Notes: generated from the sequence alone by a model not told the origin. Shown: positions 1 through 6,348, counted from the first letter of the stretch. The stretch: 8,556 nucleotides of DNA from Clostridiaceae bacterium (GCA_028697435.1 JAQVFD010000074.1:1-8556); one strand, 5' to 3'. Made by a program: numbers and translations.

Positions 1-653
1 TAATTAACGTATATAACGTTATAAGGGATAATGTTGAAGAACTAATTCATGATTTAGCACAACATATTAATTCAGAAGAACATTATTACTATGTTAGAGA
101 AATGGATAGAACGCCCCAATATGAGCGTATGAGCAATATACAGAAGGCATCTCGCATTATCTTTTTAAATAAGACGTGCTATAATGGACTTTTTCGAGTG
201 AATTCTCAAGGACAATTCAATGTGCCGTATGGCAAGTACAAAAAACCAAACATAGTGAATGAAATAGTATTAAGGGCGGTAAGTGGATTCTTAAATAGTA
301 ATGATATAAGATTTCTTAATGTAGACTATGAAGAATCCTTGTATGGCATAAGGAGAGGAGCTTTCGTGTATTTCGATCCTCCATATGACCCAGTATCAGA
401 TACTTCCTCATTCACTGGTTATACACTTGATGGTTTCGGCAGAGATGAACAATTAAGATTGAAGCAGATATGTGACAGGCTAAATCAGAGGGGTATCAAG
501 TTTTTGCTATCTAATTCTGCGACTCCTTTTATAAAGGATATATATTCGGATTATACTGTTGAAACTGTGGGAGCAAATAGAAGTATAAACTCAAATGCTG
601 ATAACAGAGGAGAAATAAATGAAGTGTTGGTGAGAAATTATGACGCTGATTGA
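1..653 (+). CDS. dam: Dam/DpnM-type DNA adenine methyltransferase, 5' end cut off by the window
   Basis: N6-adenine methyltransferase of the D12 (alpha) class, the family of E. coli Dam and DpnM, which transfers methyl from S-adenosylmethionine to adenine, classically in GATC. The frame is open from base 3, so 216 residues are visible. Full-length members have about 270-290, so the N-terminus with the SAM-binding FxGxG motif is missing. Visible family landmarks are the NKTCYNGLFRVNSQGQFNVPYG block (starting at visible residue 56), the catalytic DPPY (visible residues 125-128, bases 375-386), and the C-terminal LSNS and RGEINEVLVRNYD segments. The last 14 bases overlap the nuclease gene, so the two are probably translationally coupled. 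GATC specificity is inferred from family resemblance, not shown. The family assignment is firm. Confidence 0.93.
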   Translation, partial: INVYNVIRDNVEELIHDLAQHINSEEHYYYVREMDRTPQYERMSNIQKASRIIFLNKTCYNGLFRVNSQGQFNVPYGKYKKPNIVNEIVLRAVSGFLNSNDIRFLNVDYEESLYGIRRGAFVYFDPPYDPVSDTSSFTGYTLDGFGRDEQLRLKQICDRLNQRGIKFLLSNSATPFIKDIYSDYTVETVGANRSINSNADNRGEINEVLVRNYDAD

Positions 654-1914
654 AAAGAACTGGGTGAAACTATTTGAGAAATATCAAATATTGAATAATG
701 TGAACCAAGATGGTTTTTTTCAGATTTCGGCAACACAGATTAATGAGTTTAAAGAAGCTCGACTTATGACAAAGTTTGATCATAAGGCAAATCTACCCGA
801 TTTGTTCAGAAAAAATAAGCTATCAATATTACCGGTTACAAGGGGAAGTTATGTTATTGGAAACTTTGATACATACCAGGATATTCATTATAATACTGAG
901 GTAGAAAATATAGGGTTCAGTTTACCTTCGGAAATTGAGAGCATAGATTACAATAACCTATATAGTGAAAGCTCAGCGCTGCATTGTGCTTATGTATGTG
1001 GAATCATTGATGATATTGTTGAAGAAAAAACAGTTCCAACTTTGTCAGGGCGTATGTCTACTACTGCATTTGATTTTCAAATCAGAAATGTTTTAAAGCA
1101 AAATACATATAACATAAGTGTCAATAATTCACAGTGTGAAATAGATGGTGGGTACGAGAGTCTTAACAGATTACTATTGGTGGAAGCAAAGAACTTTACT
1201 TCTGATGATTTTTTAATAAGACAGTTATACTACCCATATAGGCTATGGCAGGGAAAGGTCACAAAAGAAGTTATACCAGCCTTTATGACTTATTCCAACG
1301 ATGTTTTTAGTATTTTTATTTATAAGTTTAGCAATCCCGGGGAATACAATTCATTGGAGCTTATAAAGCAGAAGAATTATATTATTGCACCGGAAATTAT
1401 TACAATTGATGATATTTATAATATTTTACAGAATGTTCAAGTTGAGCCAGAGCCCGAAGTTCCTTTTCCACAAGCTGACAGCTTTTTAAGAGTAGTTGAC
1501 CTACTTGGACAATTGATGGAAAATGAGCTTACTGCCGAAATGATTACAGTAAGTTATGACTTTGAGAATAGACAGACAAGCTACTACACAAGTGCCATTA
1601 TGTATCTTGGTATGGCAAGTAAAAGGAGAGAGGGCAGAACTACAACATATTTTCTCAATGATTTTGGCAAGCAGACCATGAGAAGACGATATAAGGAAAA
1701 GTATTTGACAATTGTTAGACAAATATTAAAACACGAAGTGTTTAATAAAGCTCTAAGAAAATATTTTTATGATGCTTCACCAATTACAAAAGAAGATGCC
1801 TATGATATTATGAAGACTTGCTATATTTATAATGTTAATAATGAGAGCACATTGGATAGAAGAGCACAGTCTGTAGTAAAGTGGATTGAATGGATACTAG
1901 ATCTGCAAGATTAG
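640..1914 (+). CDS. Predicted type II restriction endonuclease, PD-(D/E)XK fold with HTH-like flanks
   Basis: A 424-residue protein between two DNA methylase genes, most likely the cognate endonuclease. The probable catalytic site is E167-x-D169-GGYES followed by LLLVEAKN with E182-x-K184. This D...ExK pattern after a hydrophobic strand is typical of PD-(D/E)XK nucleases. A conserved-looking helix (IRQLYYPYR, about 193-201) follows. Residues 1-75 resemble a winged-helix domain. Residues 280-350 resemble a second one (DLLGQLMENELTAE, then a wing ending TTTYFLNDFGKQTMRRR). A proline/glutamate linker near 268-277 separates core and C-terminal domain. The start is the ATG overlapping the methylase stop, with GGTGAG five bases upstream. 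At 424 residues it is far longer than MboI or DpnII (about 280-290) and I see none of their sequence in it. The nuclease call is inference from motif and context; GATC cleavage is inferred only from the adjacent Dam. Confidence 0.72.
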   Translation: MTLIEKNWVKLFEKYQILNNVNQDGFFQISATQINEFKEARLMTKFDHKANLPDLFRKNKLSILPVTRGSYVIGNFDTYQDIHYNTEVENIGFSLPSEIESIDYNNLYSESSALHCAYVCGIIDDIVEEKTVPTLSGRMSTTAFDFQIRNVLKQNTYNISVNNSQCEIDGGYESLNRLLLVEAKNFTSDDFLIRQLYYPYRLWQGKVTKEVIPAFMTYSNDVFSIFIYKFSNPGEYNSLELIKQKNYIIAPEIITIDDIYNILQNVQVEPEPEVPFPQADSFLRVVDLLGQLMENELTAEMITVSYDFENRQTSYYTSAIMYLGMASKRREGRTTTYFLNDFGKQTMRRRYKEKYLTIVRQILKHEVFNKALRKYFYDASPITKEDAYDIMKTCYIYNVNNESTLDRRAQSVVKWIEWILDLQD

Positions 1915-1929
1915 TAAAGGGTTATTACT

Positions 1930-2676
1930 ATGCTAAAAAGAAAAGATATGAAATGGGAGCCTGATAATTTCGAAATGCAAACAGGTACTGTATGGAGTTT
2001 TCCTGATAGAGGTGACTGGGCTAACCATAGCGGGAAATATCGTGGAAATTGGTCACCATATATACCGAGAAATCTAATTCTGAGATATTCTAGAGAAGGC
2101 GACAAAGTTTTAGATCAGTTTGCTGGTAGTGGGACTACCCTAGTTGAGGCAAAACTGCTAAATCGTAACGCAGTAGGCGTGGATATAAATCCAGATGCTT
2201 TGGAACTTTGCCGGGAAAATACAGAATTTGAGCGAGAAAACTGTGGACAGATCACCATATTGAAAGGTGATGCCCGGAACTTGGGTTTTGTTAAAGATAA
2301 TAGTATTGATCTTATATGCACCCATCCGCCGTATGCTAATATTATCAAATACAGCGATGATATAGTTGGAGACCTCTCACATTATGATGTTAAAGAGTTC
2401 TTAGAGGAAATGAAAAAGGTCGCAACTGAAAGCTATCGGGTATTGAAGAAAGATAAGTTCTGTGCTATTCTCATAGGCGATACTCGTAAAAAGGGTAATA
2501 TTGTACCCATGGGCTTTGATGTGATGGAAATTTATAAAAAGGCAGGTTTTAAGATAAAGGAAATAATAATTAAGCAACAACACAACTGTACATCTACAGG
2601 CTACTGGAAAAACCAAAGTATTAAGTATAATTTTTTACTTATTTTACATGAATATTTATTTGTGTTCAGGAAGTAA
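1930..2676 (+). CDS. DNA N4/N6-amino methyltransferase, HPPY type
   Basis: A 248-residue amino-methyltransferase, presumably the second protective methylase of the restriction cassette. In order it shows a motif-X-like stretch (NWSPYIPRNLILRYS, about 40-54), SAM-binding motif I DQFAGSGTT (62-70), an acidic residue ending strand 2 (GVDINPDA, D85), and a catalytic loop THPPYANIIKYS with HPPY at 132-135. It closes with an aromatic tail (LHEYLFVFRK). Motif I precedes motif IV, as in alpha/gamma arrangements rather than the beta order of DpnA. Histidine replaces the usual D, N or S of (D/N/S)PP(Y/W), so N6-adenine versus N4-cytosine cannot be called. The gene starts 15 bases after the nuclease stop, with AAAGGG about 8 bases upstream of ATG 1930. 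An internal ATG at 1948 lacks a ribosome site. Confidence 0.85.
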   Translation: MLKRKDMKWEPDNFEMQTGTVWSFPDRGDWANHSGKYRGNWSPYIPRNLILRYSREGDKVLDQFAGSGTTLVEAKLLNRNAVGVDINPDALELCRENTEFERENCGQITILKGDARNLGFVKDNSIDLICTHPPYANIIKYSDDIVGDLSHYDVKEFLEEMKKVATESYRVLKKDKFCAILIGDTRKKGNIVPMGFDVMEIYKKAGFKIKEIIIKQQHNCTSTGYWKNQSIKYNFLLILHEYLFVFRK

Positions 2677-2762
2677 GAATAATATGTGGCAAAAGGGTTT
2701 TTCAATAAAAAGGAAATTAACAATATTTGTCGAAATACTATTAATTAACCCAAAGCAATTTA

Positions 2763-2810
2763 TTGGGCAGCAGGAAGGGGTGGTATAAAAATATAGGAGG
2801 GTATAAAAAT
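2763..2810 (+). promoter_or_regulatory. Direct repeat and weak promoter-like sequence before the 155-residue gene
   Basis: The 11-mer GGTATAAAAAT occurs twice, at 2782-2792 and 2800-2810, on either side of the AGGAGG ribosome site (2795-2800). The second copy runs into the ATG at 2809. The first copy contains TATAAA (2784-2789), and TTGGGC lies 15 bases upstream (2763-2768), a poor -35 with a short spacer. This is either a weak promoter with a possible operator or a small local duplication. The 132-bp gap is the only real break in the + strand cassette, so a promoter here is plausible. Confidence 0.3.
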
Positions 2811-3276
2811 GTCGTTTCAATGGGATTTTTGTTTAAAGGAGAAACTTAGACAAATCTTACTTAGTTTAACTGACGAGAGAAGATTAACTCTCGGAGAAAT
2901 TGCTAAGGAGTTAGGTATTGAACTTCATAGCAGAGAAGATCGGACAAAACTTTTAAGTAAGATGTACAGTTTGAAAAAAAGTGATTCTGATATTGAACTT
3001 CTTATGAGTAAAGAAAAGAAGTACTTTCTTGCAGAATATGCTGATGACAGAATGCAAATGCACTATAGATATAGGACAATAGGAACTACATATCATAAGA
3101 AAAGTGATCATTGGCTAGTTAGGGCAAGTGAGGGGAAAGTTAAAGAGAAACCATTTACGCAGTTAGCAATGGACTTTATGAATGATAATAACATTGTTAT
3201 AGAAGAATCAATAAGCAGTGTTGAAGAAATAACAAATAGAGATATAAAACAAAAGGTTATGGAGGAAGGAAAATAA
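2809..3276 (+). CDS. Protein of unknown function with HTH-like N-terminus
   Basis: I do not recognise this 155-residue protein. Residues 10-75 look like a winged helix: a helix (LRQILLSLTDE), then LTLGEIAKELGIE (27-39) resembling the first two helices of an HTH, then a charged helix (REDRTKLLSKMYSLKKS) and a possible wing (IELLMSKEKKYFLAEY). The remainder is rich in basic and aromatic residues (MHYRYRTIGTTYHKK) and ends in an acidic helical tail. There is no signal peptide, membrane segment or visible catalytic motif, so it is probably cytoplasmic and may bind DNA. The ribosome site AGGAGG (2795-2800) is 8 bases upstream of the ATG. The stop is 3 bases before the ParB-like start, so the two are almost certainly co-transcribed and may act together. 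Confidence 0.78.
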   Translation: MSFQWDFCLKEKLRQILLSLTDERRLTLGEIAKELGIELHSREDRTKLLSKMYSLKKSDSDIELLMSKEKKYFLAEYADDRMQMHYRYRTIGTTYHKKSDHWLVRASEGKVKEKPFTQLAMDFMNDNNIVIEESISSVEEITNRDIKQKVMEEGK

Positions 3277-3279
3277 CTG

Positions 3280-4314
3280 ATGAATGTAGTTAGTATCCCA
3301 ATAGCTTTAATAGATGAAGATTTGAATCAACCAAGAAATTATCTTGATGAAGATGCGCTAACCGAATTGGCAGAAAGCATAAAAGACAACGGTCTATTAA
3401 GCCCAATAAAAGTGTATTCACAAAAAAACGGTCAATATAAGATAATCTATGGGAATAGGAGATTTAAAGCATTTCAAAGACTAGGATATGAGAGTATTCC
3501 ATGCATATTATCTGAATACAAAGACGAAGAAGATATTTTCCTGCAGCAACTAACTGAAAATATGCAGAGGGAGGGTTTTACACCCATAGAAGAAGCTGAA
3601 GCATTTAGAAAAGCGATAGAAACCCCTCAATGGAATATGACAGTAAAATTTTTAGCAGGTAAACTTGGGAAAAAAGAAAAGTATATTTCAGATAAACTTA
3701 GTTTATTGAACTTTGGTAACGCAGTGAAGCAAATAATACATAATGGAACACAAATAATCTCGAATAAGCTTACTGAAGCTCAAGTATTACCTTTAAAAGA
3801 TTTGCCTGTCGAATATAGAGATCAGCTGGCTATGAAAGTTGCTGTGGAAGCGATTCCAGTTGAAGATGCGAAAAGAATAGCTAAATTGTTTTCTGCAAAA
3901 GACATTAACCCACAAGCAAAGGAGATTTTTCTTAATTATAATAATCACAAATTGATTGAAGTTTGGGATTCATATGAATTTGAACAAAAACTGAATCGCA
4001 TTAAAGGAAAGAGTTCAAATGAAATATCAAAGCCCATACTTGTTACTAATGAGAATAATAAAAATCAAGATATTGCAAAGCCTTTGTCGCTTTTCCCAAT
4101 AGAGGAAAAGGCAAAAGAGCTTTTAGGTAAAATACCAAGAGCTATGACAATACCAGATGACATAGTTTTTTCAATACAAGATATGAGAATAGATAATAGA
4201 GAAGAATTCATGATTACAGTTGACTGTATCATTGAGAATTTAGAAATGCACCTTATGCAGTGGAAAGCAATTAAGGAAATTATAAAGAAGGATAGAGTTC
4301 GTAGGGTAAAATAG
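3280..4314 (+). CDS. ParB/Spo0J-family DNA-binding protein
   Basis: A 344-residue ParB-family protein. The N-terminal CTP-binding domain (about 1-100) has the three expected patches: QPR at 17-19, GNRRFKAF from 58 (the GxRR patch) and ENMQREGFTPIEEAEAF from 93. A ParB/KorB-like helix-turn-helix follows (MTVKFLAGKLGKKEKYISDKLSLL, about 120-143). The C-terminal half (about 190-344) is less typical and may carry dimerisation or partner-specific functions. ParB proteins normally load at parS with CTP and work with ParA in partition, but no ParA and no obvious parS-like palindrome appears here. Position directly after a restriction-modification cassette suggests plasmid, phage or integrative-element cargo, or an accessory regulator. 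The start is the ATG after GGAGGAAGG, 3 bases past the preceding stop. Family assignment is firm; role is open. Confidence 0.9.
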   Translation: MNVVSIPIALIDEDLNQPRNYLDEDALTELAESIKDNGLLSPIKVYSQKNGQYKIIYGNRRFKAFQRLGYESIPCILSEYKDEEDIFLQQLTENMQREGFTPIEEAEAFRKAIETPQWNMTVKFLAGKLGKKEKYISDKLSLLNFGNAVKQIIHNGTQIISNKLTEAQVLPLKDLPVEYRDQLAMKVAVEAIPVEDAKRIAKLFSAKDINPQAKEIFLNYNNHKLIEVWDSYEFEQKLNRIKGKSSNEISKPILVTNENNKNQDIAKPLSLFPIEEKAKELLGKIPRAMTIPDDIVFSIQDMRIDNREEFMITVDCIIENLEMHLMQWKAIKEIIKKDRVRRVK

Positions 4315-4360
4315 CACTTGATTTAATTAATGATATAGAAAAAGAAAAGTGGCATTATCT

Positions 4361-4430
4361 TTTGATAAACTCCCCTTATAATAAACAGGGAAATAATAAA
4401 AACTGTTTACAATAAGGGGAGTTTATCAAA
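4361..4430. repeat. Long near-perfect inverted repeat between convergent genes
   Basis: Left arm 4361-4388 starts TTTGATAAACTCCCCTTAT. Right arm 4403-4430 is its reverse complement, with 26 of 28 positions paired (mismatches only at arm positions 20-21) and a 14-base A-rich loop at 4389-4402. It sits between the end of the ParB-like gene and the ends of the leftward chr genes, where a bidirectional terminator would be expected. However, no T-tract follows either arm, and 28-bp arms are long for a simple terminator. It could also be an element end or a small non-autonomous repeat marking the cassette edge. Confidence 0.85.
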
Positions 4431-4462
4431 TTAACATAACTCCGGACTTCTTTGACTCGTGT

Positions 4463-4993
4463 CTAGTGAACTCCGTAAAAAATCACTCCAAGCACTCCTG
4501 AAATTAGTAACGCAATAATAGGATTTATCTTCAGTTTCCAGACTCCGAAAAAGATCAGAAGTGCAATTATTATTCCTTTAATATCGATAATCGAAGCCCA
4601 TGCGATTTTTATGCAGGCTGCTGCAATAAGCCCCAATACAGCAGGCCGTATACCTTTAATTACCCAGTCGACCTGCTTCAGATGTTTGAATTTATTATAG
4701 TAAACTGACACGATCAGTGTAATAGTTATAGGGATCAGTACTACTCCAAGGGTGGCAATTGCTGATCCTGCAATAGCACCGACTTTGTAGCCCACAAATG
4801 TTGATGAATTGACGGCAATAGGTCCCGGAGTCATTTCCGCAATGGCAACTATATCAATAAAGTCCTTCGGTGAGATCCAACCATTGTTTTCGATAACTTC
4901 TTTTTGTATCAGGGCAACTACCGCATATCCCCCGCCAAAGCTGAATGCTCCAATTTTCAGGAAGGTTAGAAAAAGCTTTAATAATGCAATCAT
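4463..4993 (-). CDS. chrA: Half-size chromate transporter (CHR family), second of the pair
   Basis: A 176-residue integral membrane protein of the chromate ion transporter family, equal to one of the two homologous halves of full ChrA. Family landmarks are FLKIGAFSFGGGYAVVALIQKEV (from residue 11), the PGP loop TPGPIAVNSSTFVGYKVG (55-72) and GIRPAVLGLIAAA (114-126). Hydrophobic stretches suggest about five or six membrane segments. Short CHR proteins usually occur as adjacent pairs that work together, as described for B. subtilis YwrA/YwrB. Here the start overlaps the stop of the upstream half by ATGA (4990-4993), implying coupled translation. AAGGAGG (5001-5007) is the ribosome site. Substrate is inferred from family; some members may not carry chromate. 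Confidence 0.9.
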   Translation of the reverse strand: MIALLKLFLTFLKIGAFSFGGGYAVVALIQKEVIENNGWISPKDFIDIVAIAEMTPGPIAVNSSTFVGYKVGAIAGSAIATLGVVLIPITITLIVSVYYNKFKHLKQVDWVIKGIRPAVLGLIAAACIKIAWASIIDIKGIIIALLIFFGVWKLKINPIIALLISGVLGVIFYGVH

Positions 4994-5523
4994 TTTTCTT
5001 CCTCCTTCCTAAAGAGAAAAAATCCCAAGGCTCCGAAAATCACTATTGCAAATATTGGATGGAAGTTGAGCAGAAGAATCAACAGCAGCACCGCAATAGA
5101 GATGGATATATTCAGCGAATTAATACCCATTGATTTTACTAATTTAAGCAGAGCATAAGCAATAAGTGCCACTACCGCCGGTCTTACCCCCGCAAACACG
5201 TGATCGACAATTGGGTTTTCTTTGATGGAAGTAAAAAACATTGCTATTACAAGTATTATCATGAAGGATGGCAGGATTGCACCAAGGGTCGCTGCAGCTA
5301 CTCCTGCATAACCGGCTTTTCTATATCCTACAAAAGTAGCACAATTAATGGCCAAAGGACCCGGCAGACTGTTGGTTACTGCAATAGAATCCAAAAACTC
5401 TTCTTCCCCAAGCCACTTTTTGTTGTCAACAACTTCCCTTTGGATAATAGGAAGCATAGCGTAGCCTCCGCCTATTGTAAAGGAGCCAATTTTGAAAAAG
5501 GTAAGAAAAATATCCATCAACAT
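4990..5523 (-). CDS. chrA: Half-size chromate transporter (CHR family), first of the pair
   Basis: A 177-residue membrane protein homologous to its downstream neighbour. It shows FFKIGSFTIGGGYAMLPIIQREV (from residue 9), the loop SLPGPLAINCATFVGYRKAG (52-71) and GVRPAVVALIAYALLKL (112-128). A hydrophobic C-terminal third ends in a charged FRKEEEK tail. The two halves probably assemble as a heterodimer that replaces a single fused ChrA. The start at 5523 follows AGAGGTGAT, which lies inside the 3' end of the cyclo-ligase gene; only 4 bases separate the two genes. A second ATG two codons later is possible but less well spaced. Confidence 0.9.
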   Translation of the reverse strand: MLMDIFLTFFKIGSFTIGGGYAMLPIIQREVVDNKKWLGEEEFLDSIAVTNSLPGPLAINCATFVGYRKAGYAGVAAATLGAILPSFMIILVIAMFFTSIKENPIVDHVFAGVRPAVVALIAYALLKLVKSMGINSLNISISIAVLLLILLLNFHPIFAIVIFGALGFFLFRKEEEK

Positions 5524-5527
5524 AATA

Positions 5528-6112
5528 TCACCTCTGTTTATAATTGTCAGTGCAATCTATAGTGCATTTCTCAGTTACAATGTAATCCATAGGTATATCA
5601 TACTCATCTGAAGGAAGAGTATCCACAATCTGAAAGGAGTAAGCGAGAGCGGCTTTAATTGCTCCCGGCTTGAGACGCATCATAAACCTGTCATAATATC
5701 CTGCCCCAAAACCTATTCTGTTTCCGGAAACATCAAAGGCTACCCCCGGAACAAGCACCAAATCAATAAGCTTGCTGTCAGATAACCTAATATACTGCAA
5801 CCCCGGCTCTCTTATGCCGAAATGACCCGACTGAAGCTCTTCCAGGCTTGTGATTCTTGAAGTACAGAGTTCATGGGTTTCAGATATGCAAATGGGCACA
5901 TATACCTTTTTATTATTTTTAAGACAATAGTTTATAATAGGATCAGTTTTGATCTCATTCTTAAAATCAAGGTATATCATCACATGGGTTGAGTTGTTGA
6001 AAAAGCTGTTTTCCTTCAGATTATAAAATGTTTTTTCACTGAGAAGACTTACATCTTTCTCGGATAGACCATTTCTTATTCTAAGTATTTGTTTTCTTAT
6101 TGCGTCCTTCAT
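5528..6112 (-). CDS. fau: 5-formyltetrahydrofolate cyclo-ligase
   Basis: A cytoplasmic enzyme of one-carbon metabolism that uses ATP to convert 5-formyltetrahydrofolate (folinate) to 5,10-methenyltetrahydrofolate. The 194-residue length matches the family. Diagnostic segments are the basic N-terminal RKQILRIRNGLS (6-17), GHFGIREP (96-103), DLVLVPGVAFD (117-127) and the nucleotide/folate-binding RIGFGAGYYDRF (132-143). The start ATG at 6112 follows a strong GGAGGA about 5-6 bases upstream. The frame stays open upstream to about 6230 but contains no ATG, GTG or TTG, so the start is secure. It is first in an operon with the two chr genes. The long hairpin-rich leader suggests regulation at the RNA level, though no known folate riboswitch is recognisable. 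Confidence 0.95.
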   Translation of the reverse strand: MKDAIRKQILRIRNGLSEKDVSLLSEKTFYNLKENSFFNNSTHVMIYLDFKNEIKTDPIINYCLKNNKKVYVPICISETHELCTSRITSLEELQSGHFGIREPGLQYIRLSDSKLIDLVLVPGVAFDVSGNRIGFGAGYYDRFMMRLKPGAIKAALAYSFQIVDTLPSDEYDIPMDYIVTEKCTIDCTDNYKQR

Positions 6113-6116
6113 ATTC

Positions 6117-6205
6117 TCCTCCGGAACAAAGGCGGCTGCGGCCGCATTTGAAGCCCATGCACCTTTTCCGTAGGAAATTCTGGTGCGGGCAGTTAAATCA
6201 AGGCT
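6117..6205 (-). ncRNA. Candidate GC-rich structured leader of the cyclo-ligase operon
   Basis: On the minus strand this stretch folds into an imperfect hairpin: GCCC-GCACC on one side and GGTGC-AT-GGGC on the other, with an inner TTTCC-TAC-GGAAA stem-loop. The outer flanks also hold ATTT/AAAT. The self-complementary GCGGCCGC (6136-6143 on +) and GCCGCC follow, then the cyclo-ligase ribosome site. It is clearly richer in G and C than its surroundings, a usual sign of structured RNA in AT-rich genomes. Pairing also works on the + strand, so direction is inferred from the downstream gene. No known class is recognised; it could equally be part of a dispersed repeat. Confidence 0.35.
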
Positions 6206-6246
6206 TTTTATTGTATAGGAAAGTTATACTTTCCTATACAATAAAA
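6206..6246. repeat. Perfect 19-bp inverted repeat with 3-base loop
   Basis: TTTTATTGTATAGGAAAGT (6206-6224), loop TAT, and its exact reverse complement (6228-6246). It lies in the leader of the cyclo-ligase operon, directly next to the GC-rich hairpin and 4 bases from a third hairpin. The stem is AT-rich and no separate T-tract follows, so an intrinsic terminator is not the simplest reading. A protein operator or one module of a palindromic repeat element fits as well. Confidence 0.92.
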
Positions 6247-6250
6247 TACT

Positions 6251-6280
6251 GTGGTACTCTTATTGTAATAATAGTACCAC
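6251..6280. repeat. 14-bp inverted repeat with 2-base loop
   Basis: GTGGTACTCTTATT (6251-6264), loop GT, then AATAATAGTACCAC (6267-6280): 13 of 14 positions pair, with one C/A mismatch. It is the outermost of three adjacent hairpins between the divergent promoters and the cyclo-ligase gene. Confidence 0.88.
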
Positions 6281-6320
6281 CTTTAATATAACAGAGGCAA
6301 ATATGAATTTCCATCAGACA

Positions 6321-6348
6321 TTTACAGCAGGTCTCCGTATATTATACA
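6321..6348 (+). promoter_or_regulatory. Candidate sigma-A promoter for the small membrane protein
   Basis: TTTACA (6321-6326), a 16-base spacer and TATACA (6343-6348) lie 38 bases before the ATG at 6386. The match is fair but the spacer is one base short of ideal. Its -10 shares bases with a promoter-like TATAAT on the other strand. Confidence 0.45.

Noticed and set aside
1..4314. GATC avoidance in the Dam-containing cassette
   Set aside because: At least nine GATC sites are visible (for example 375, 778, 2938, 3106), so no clear depletion can be claimed by eye.
4443..4475. Imperfect hairpin CGGACTTC/GAACTCCG at the end of the chr operon
   Set aside because: Only 7 of 8 positions pair around a 17-base loop that spans the stop codon, with no T-run; too weak to call a terminator.
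4809..5562. Several 60-120 codon + strand frames over the chr genes
   Set aside because: They lie opposite well-supported membrane protein genes and show no family features or ribosome sites.
6100..6291. 63-codon + strand frame across the leader hairpins
   Set aside because: It begins inside the cyclo-ligase gene on the opposite strand, has no ribosome site and reads through palindromes; best seen as chance.
6117..6340. Tetrahydrofolate riboswitch
   Set aside because: A folate gene downstream makes it tempting, but the conserved core of that riboswitch is not recognisable in the leader.
6117..6348. 6S RNA upstream of the cyclo-ligase gene
   Set aside because: The 3' part loosely resembles E. 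coli 6S (GCCTT...AACTGC, then GCGGC), and 6S lies next to the same gene in proteobacteria. However, no complementary 5' half that could form the long closing stem is present upstream.
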